7,331 nt of DNA from an uncultured Bacilli bacterium (GTDB lineage Bacteria; Bacillota_I; Bacilli_A; RF39; UBA660), in the NCBI GenBank assembly GCA_947598345.1, contig CANQFF010000046.1, positions 1-7,331 on the forward strand, written 5' to 3'. The notes beneath the pieces were generated by a model that did not search any database, was not told the DNA's origin, and was given only the letters and a program-made list of their open reading frames with translations. The number at the start of each line of letters is the position of its first letter. Position 1 is the first letter of the stretch. A program made the position numbers and the translations under genes. Shown in pieces: positions 5,709 to 7,331 of this stretch.

Positions 5709-6902
5709 ATGTATACATTTACAAGTAATTTAAAAAAGGATGAATACGATAAATTTATATCAAATTATCCAATGACAAGTTTTATGCAGGACTATAATTG
5801 GTCAAATGTTAAAAAAAATTGGGATAGTTTAAAGTGTGGATTATATAAAAATAAAAAATTAGTTGGTGTATGTTTAATTTTAATAAAAAGAATATTAAAA
5901 AATATTAATCTTTTCTACATTCCTAGAGGATATTTAATCGATTTTAAAAACTATGATGACTTAGAAGCTATGACAAAAGAAATTAAATTATTGGCCCGTA
6001 AACATAAGGCTTATGTAGTTAAAATAGATCCAAATTTTTGTATAAGTGATAATAGTTTTAGAGATGAAGATGTAGAACATAACTATTCACAAGATTATAA
6101 AATTAAAAACGATAACTTAATTAAATTAGGATATAAAAATACAGGAATTCATAAAGATTTGCATAAAAATTTACAACCACAATATAATGTATTTGCTCCT
6201 ACTTGTGACATTAATTCTAATATAATGACTAGTGAAATGGTTTTAAAAACTTATCACAGAATAAAATCTTATATGGGAAATTATCAAGAAAAAAGAGGAG
6301 TATCGTTTGAAATTACAAATGATATTAATAAAGTAGATAAATTAGTTGAACTATTAAAACAAACAGAAATTAAGCAAAATATAAGTCTTAGAAATAAACA
6401 ATATTTTATAGATATAATGAACAATTTTAAAGATGAAGCATATTTAGTATTTGGAAATATAGATTTAAATAAATATTTAGACTTTTTAAAAAACAATAAT
6501 TCCGATATCGATAGCATTAATGAAGTAAATAACCTAATCAAAACTTTTGGAGATAGCATGACTTTATCTGGAGCTTTAATATTATTACCAAAAAATAAGG
6601 TAGGTATTAGAACAAGTGAATATTTATATGCTGGAAATAGTCTTAATTTAACAAAATTACATGTTTCTACAGCATTAGTATTTGAAATTATAAAATTTTC
6701 TATAGAAAACAATTGCCATTATTGTAATTTAGGCGGTGTTGATGGAAATTTAAACGATAAACTTACAAAATTTAAACAAAACTTTAATGGTAGAATTATG
6801 GAATTTGCTGGTGAATACGATTTACCAACTTCGAAATTATATTATCCAATTAAATTATTCTATCCTATACTATTAAAATTATATAAAATAATAAGAAAGT
6901 AG
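5709..6902 (+). CDS. FemABX-family peptidoglycan bridge aminoacyltransferase
   Basis: This 397-residue soluble enzyme is of the family that uses aminoacyl-tRNA to add residues to the lysine side chain of lipid II, building interpeptide bridges. The two-GNAT-like layout is visible. The first half opens with SFMQDYNWSNVKKNW (24-38) and GLYKNKKLVGVCLIL (44-58), then YIPRGYLIDF (70-79) and VKIDPNF (104-110). The second half carries LSGALILLP (286-294), YLYAGNSLNL (305-314), CNLGGVDGN (339-347) and KFKQNFNGRIMEFAGEYDLP (354-373), the family C-terminal signature. The helical arm expected before LSGAL is short (about residues 252-280). The length matches FemA/MurM-type proteins (about 400-420). The amino acid added cannot be predicted. 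The gene is monocistronic, divergent from the flippase, and convergent with two tRNA genes. ATG 5709 is the only good start, with a weak ribosome-binding site. Confidence 0.88.
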   Translation: MYTFTSNLKKDEYDKFISNYPMTSFMQDYNWSNVKKNWDSLKCGLYKNKKLVGVCLILIKRILKNINLFYIPRGYLIDFKNYDDLEAMTKEIKLLARKHKAYVVKIDPNFCISDNSFRDEDVEHNYSQDYKIKNDNLIKLGYKNTGIHKDLHKNLQPQYNVFAPTCDINSNIMTSEMVLKTYHRIKSYMGNYQEKRGVSFEITNDINKVDKLVELLKQTEIKQNISLRNKQYFIDIMNNFKDEAYLVFGNIDLNKYLDFLKNNNSDIDSINEVNNLIKTFGDSMTLSGALILLPKNKVGIRTSEYLYAGNSLNLTKLHVSTALVFEIIKFSIENNCHYCNLGGVDGNLNDKLTKFKQNFNGRIMEFAGEYDLPTSKLYYPIKLFYPILLKLYKIIRK

Positions 6903-6921
6903 CGAGTACTTTCTTATTTTT
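6890..6921 (+). terminator. Terminator of the femX-like gene
   Basis: A perfect 12-bp stem, aataagaaagta / tactttcttatt, with a five-base loop (gcgag, 6902-6906) is followed by a run of T up to 6921. The upstream arm covers the last codons and most of the TAG stop of the femX-like gene. Confidence 0.8.
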
Positions 6922-6928
6922 AAAATTT

Positions 6929-6963
6929 AAAAATATTATAAAACTCTTGGAATACAAGAGTTT
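6929..6963 (-). terminator. Terminator of the tRNA unit
   Basis: On the minus strand a nine-bp stem, AAACTCTTG / CAAGAGTTT (arms 6955-6963 and 6941-6949, loop 6950-6954), lies 10 bases after the tRNA-Pro CCA end. It is followed by TATAATATTTTT. It is separate from the femX-like gene's terminator, so the convergent units each have their own hairpin. Confidence 0.7.
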
Positions 6964-6973
6964 ATAATCAAAA

Positions 6974-7050
6974 TGGTCGGGAAAACAGGATTTGAACCTG
7001 CAACCCCTTGGTCCCAAACCAAGTGCTCTACCAAGTTGAGCCATTTCCCG
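6974..7050 (-). tRNA. tRNA-Pro (anticodon UGG)
   Basis: Read on the minus strand the 77-base gene starts CGGGAAA and closes with TTTCCCG-A-CCA, a perfect seven-pair acceptor stem with encoded CCA and the C1-G72 pair typical of bacterial tRNA-Pro. The anticodon stem CTTGG/CCAAG encloses the loop TTTGGGA with anticodon TGG (7014-7016 on the plus strand). The T arm holds GGTTCAAATCC. UGG with a modified wobble base reads most or all proline codons. It is second in the transcript, seven bases after tRNA-Arg. Confidence 0.97.
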
Positions 7051-7057
7051 ATAATTA

Positions 7058-7134
7058 TGGTGCACTCGAAGGGATTCGAACCCCTGACCTTTTGGTTCGT
7101 AGCCAAACACTCTATCCAGCTGAGCTACGAGTGC
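7058..7134 (-). tRNA. tRNA-Arg (anticodon ACG)
   Basis: Read on the minus strand the 77-base gene starts GCACTCG and ends CGAGTGC-A-CCA, a perfect acceptor stem with encoded CCA. The D arm is GCTCAGCTGGATAGAGT, the anticodon stem TTTGG/CCAAA encloses CTACGAA, and the T arm is GGGGTTCGAATCCC. Anticodon ACG (7098-7100 on the plus strand) is normally edited to ICG by TadA, reading CGU, CGC and CGA. It is the first gene of the two-tRNA transcript. Confidence 0.98.
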
Positions 7135-7200
7135 AGAATCTACTAAACGAATATAAGTCGAATGCAAAGATTCAATCCTATAACCTGCAAGACATAAAAT

Positions 7201-7229
7201 ATGTTATCATAGTTTTAGCTTTTAGTCAA
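7201..7229 (-). promoter_or_regulatory. Proximal sigma-A promoter of the tRNA-Arg/tRNA-Pro unit
   Basis: On the minus strand TTGACT (7224-7229, five of six consensus) lies 17 bases before TAACAT (7201-7206). Transcription would begin near 7194, giving a leader of about 60 bases before tRNA-Arg. I see no stable hairpin or coding sequence in that leader. Confidence 0.6.
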
Positions 7230-7282
7230 TAAGTTTTTTAAAATTTGTTAATCCATTTAATTGAAAAAAGAAATGTCTATAA

Positions 7283-7312
7283 AGTATATGTAACAGAAAT
7301 TAAGTCTTTCAA
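7283..7312 (-). promoter_or_regulatory. Possible distal promoter of the tRNA unit
   Basis: On the minus strand TTGAAA (7307-7312) is separated by 18 bases from TATACT (7283-7288). Between it and the proximal promoter there is no gene or terminator, so it would feed the same tRNA transcript. From 7135 to the window end I see nothing else: no open frame of note and no RNA structure. Confidence 0.42.
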
Positions 7313-7331
7313 CGATTTTTGTTTAGTCAAG

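Noticed and set aside
6284..6712. Minus-strand frame of 142 codons
   Set aside because: Antisense shadow of the femX-like gene, whose sense frame carries family motifs throughout.
6902..7134. tRNA genes beside a tRNA-using FemX-like enzyme as a functional pairing
   Set aside because: Known Fem enzymes use Gly, Ala, Ser or similar aminoacyl-tRNAs, not Pro or Arg, and the tRNA unit has its own promoter and terminator on the other strand; adjacency is most simply chance.
6865..7167. Minus-strand frame of 100 codons with VAQLDRVFGYEPKGQGFESL
   Set aside because: It runs straight through both tRNA genes and the terminator; it is the sense-strand version of the same artefact.
7169..7177. gattcaatc near-palindrome in the tRNA leader as a regulatory element
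   Set aside because: Too short, without flanking pairing; no T-box features could be found and the downstream genes are tRNAs.
7008..7232. Plus-strand reading frame of 74 codons with GIRTPDLLVRSQTLYPAEL
   Set aside because: It is the antisense translation of tRNA-Arg and tRNA-Pro; this peptide string is a well-known false protein from tRNA genes.
1..7331. CRISPR array, insertion sequence, phage or toxin-antitoxin system
   Set aside because: No spaced direct repeats, transposase or integrase motifs, or small paired genes were seen; every gene fits housekeeping or sporulation functions.

Overview
The window is strongly AT-rich and carries a compact set of sporulation and cell-envelope genes, so it comes from an endospore-forming low-GC Firmicute. 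TGA is used as a stop (end of the flippase gene) and TGG encodes Trp, so the code is the standard bacterial one, not the Mollicutes code. Three details lean towards the Bacilli side rather than classical Clostridia: a DUF1146/YwzB gene, a SpoIIQ without its metal-site histidines, and a SpoIID without the cysteine pair I recall from clostridial homologues. No species can be named from the sequence alone.

Layout. 1-321 (+) is the 3' end of a CotJC-like spore-coat/manganese-catalase gene, followed by a bidirectional terminator. From about 5625 down to 363, everything is on the minus strand, in transcription order: a 14-TM-type lipid flippase (MurJ/SpoVB family), an RpiB-like isomerase, a 64-residue YwzB (DUF1146) membrane protein, SpoIID, SpoIIQ, SpoIIID and the actin homologue Mbl/MreB. 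The first three are translationally coupled by overlaps. SpoIID, SpoIIQ, SpoIIID and Mbl each have a usable ribosome-binding site and a plausible local promoter. Divergent from the flippase is a FemX-type peptidoglycan aminoacyltransferase (5709-6902, +). It converges on a two-gene tRNA unit on the minus strand (tRNA-Arg-ACG then tRNA-Pro-UGG), with tandem promoter-like sites upstream.

How the genes work together. SpoIID (mother-cell peptidoglycan lytic enzyme) and SpoIIQ (forespore membrane scaffold) act on opposite sides of the engulfing septum. SpoIIID then retunes mother-cell transcription, and a CotJC-type protein belongs to the coat. The flippase, the FemX-like transferase and Mbl deal with lipid II export, interpeptide bridge synthesis and wall geometry. 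The locus is therefore a condensed version of the Bacillus ywzB-murAA-spoIID-spoIIQ-spoIIID-mbl neighbourhood, with murA and ywmB absent.

I found no mobile element, CRISPR array, phage gene or wholly unknown gene system. The most useful second looks are at the altered active sites of RpiB and SpoIIQ, the candidate sporulation-sigma promoters, and several corrected start codons.
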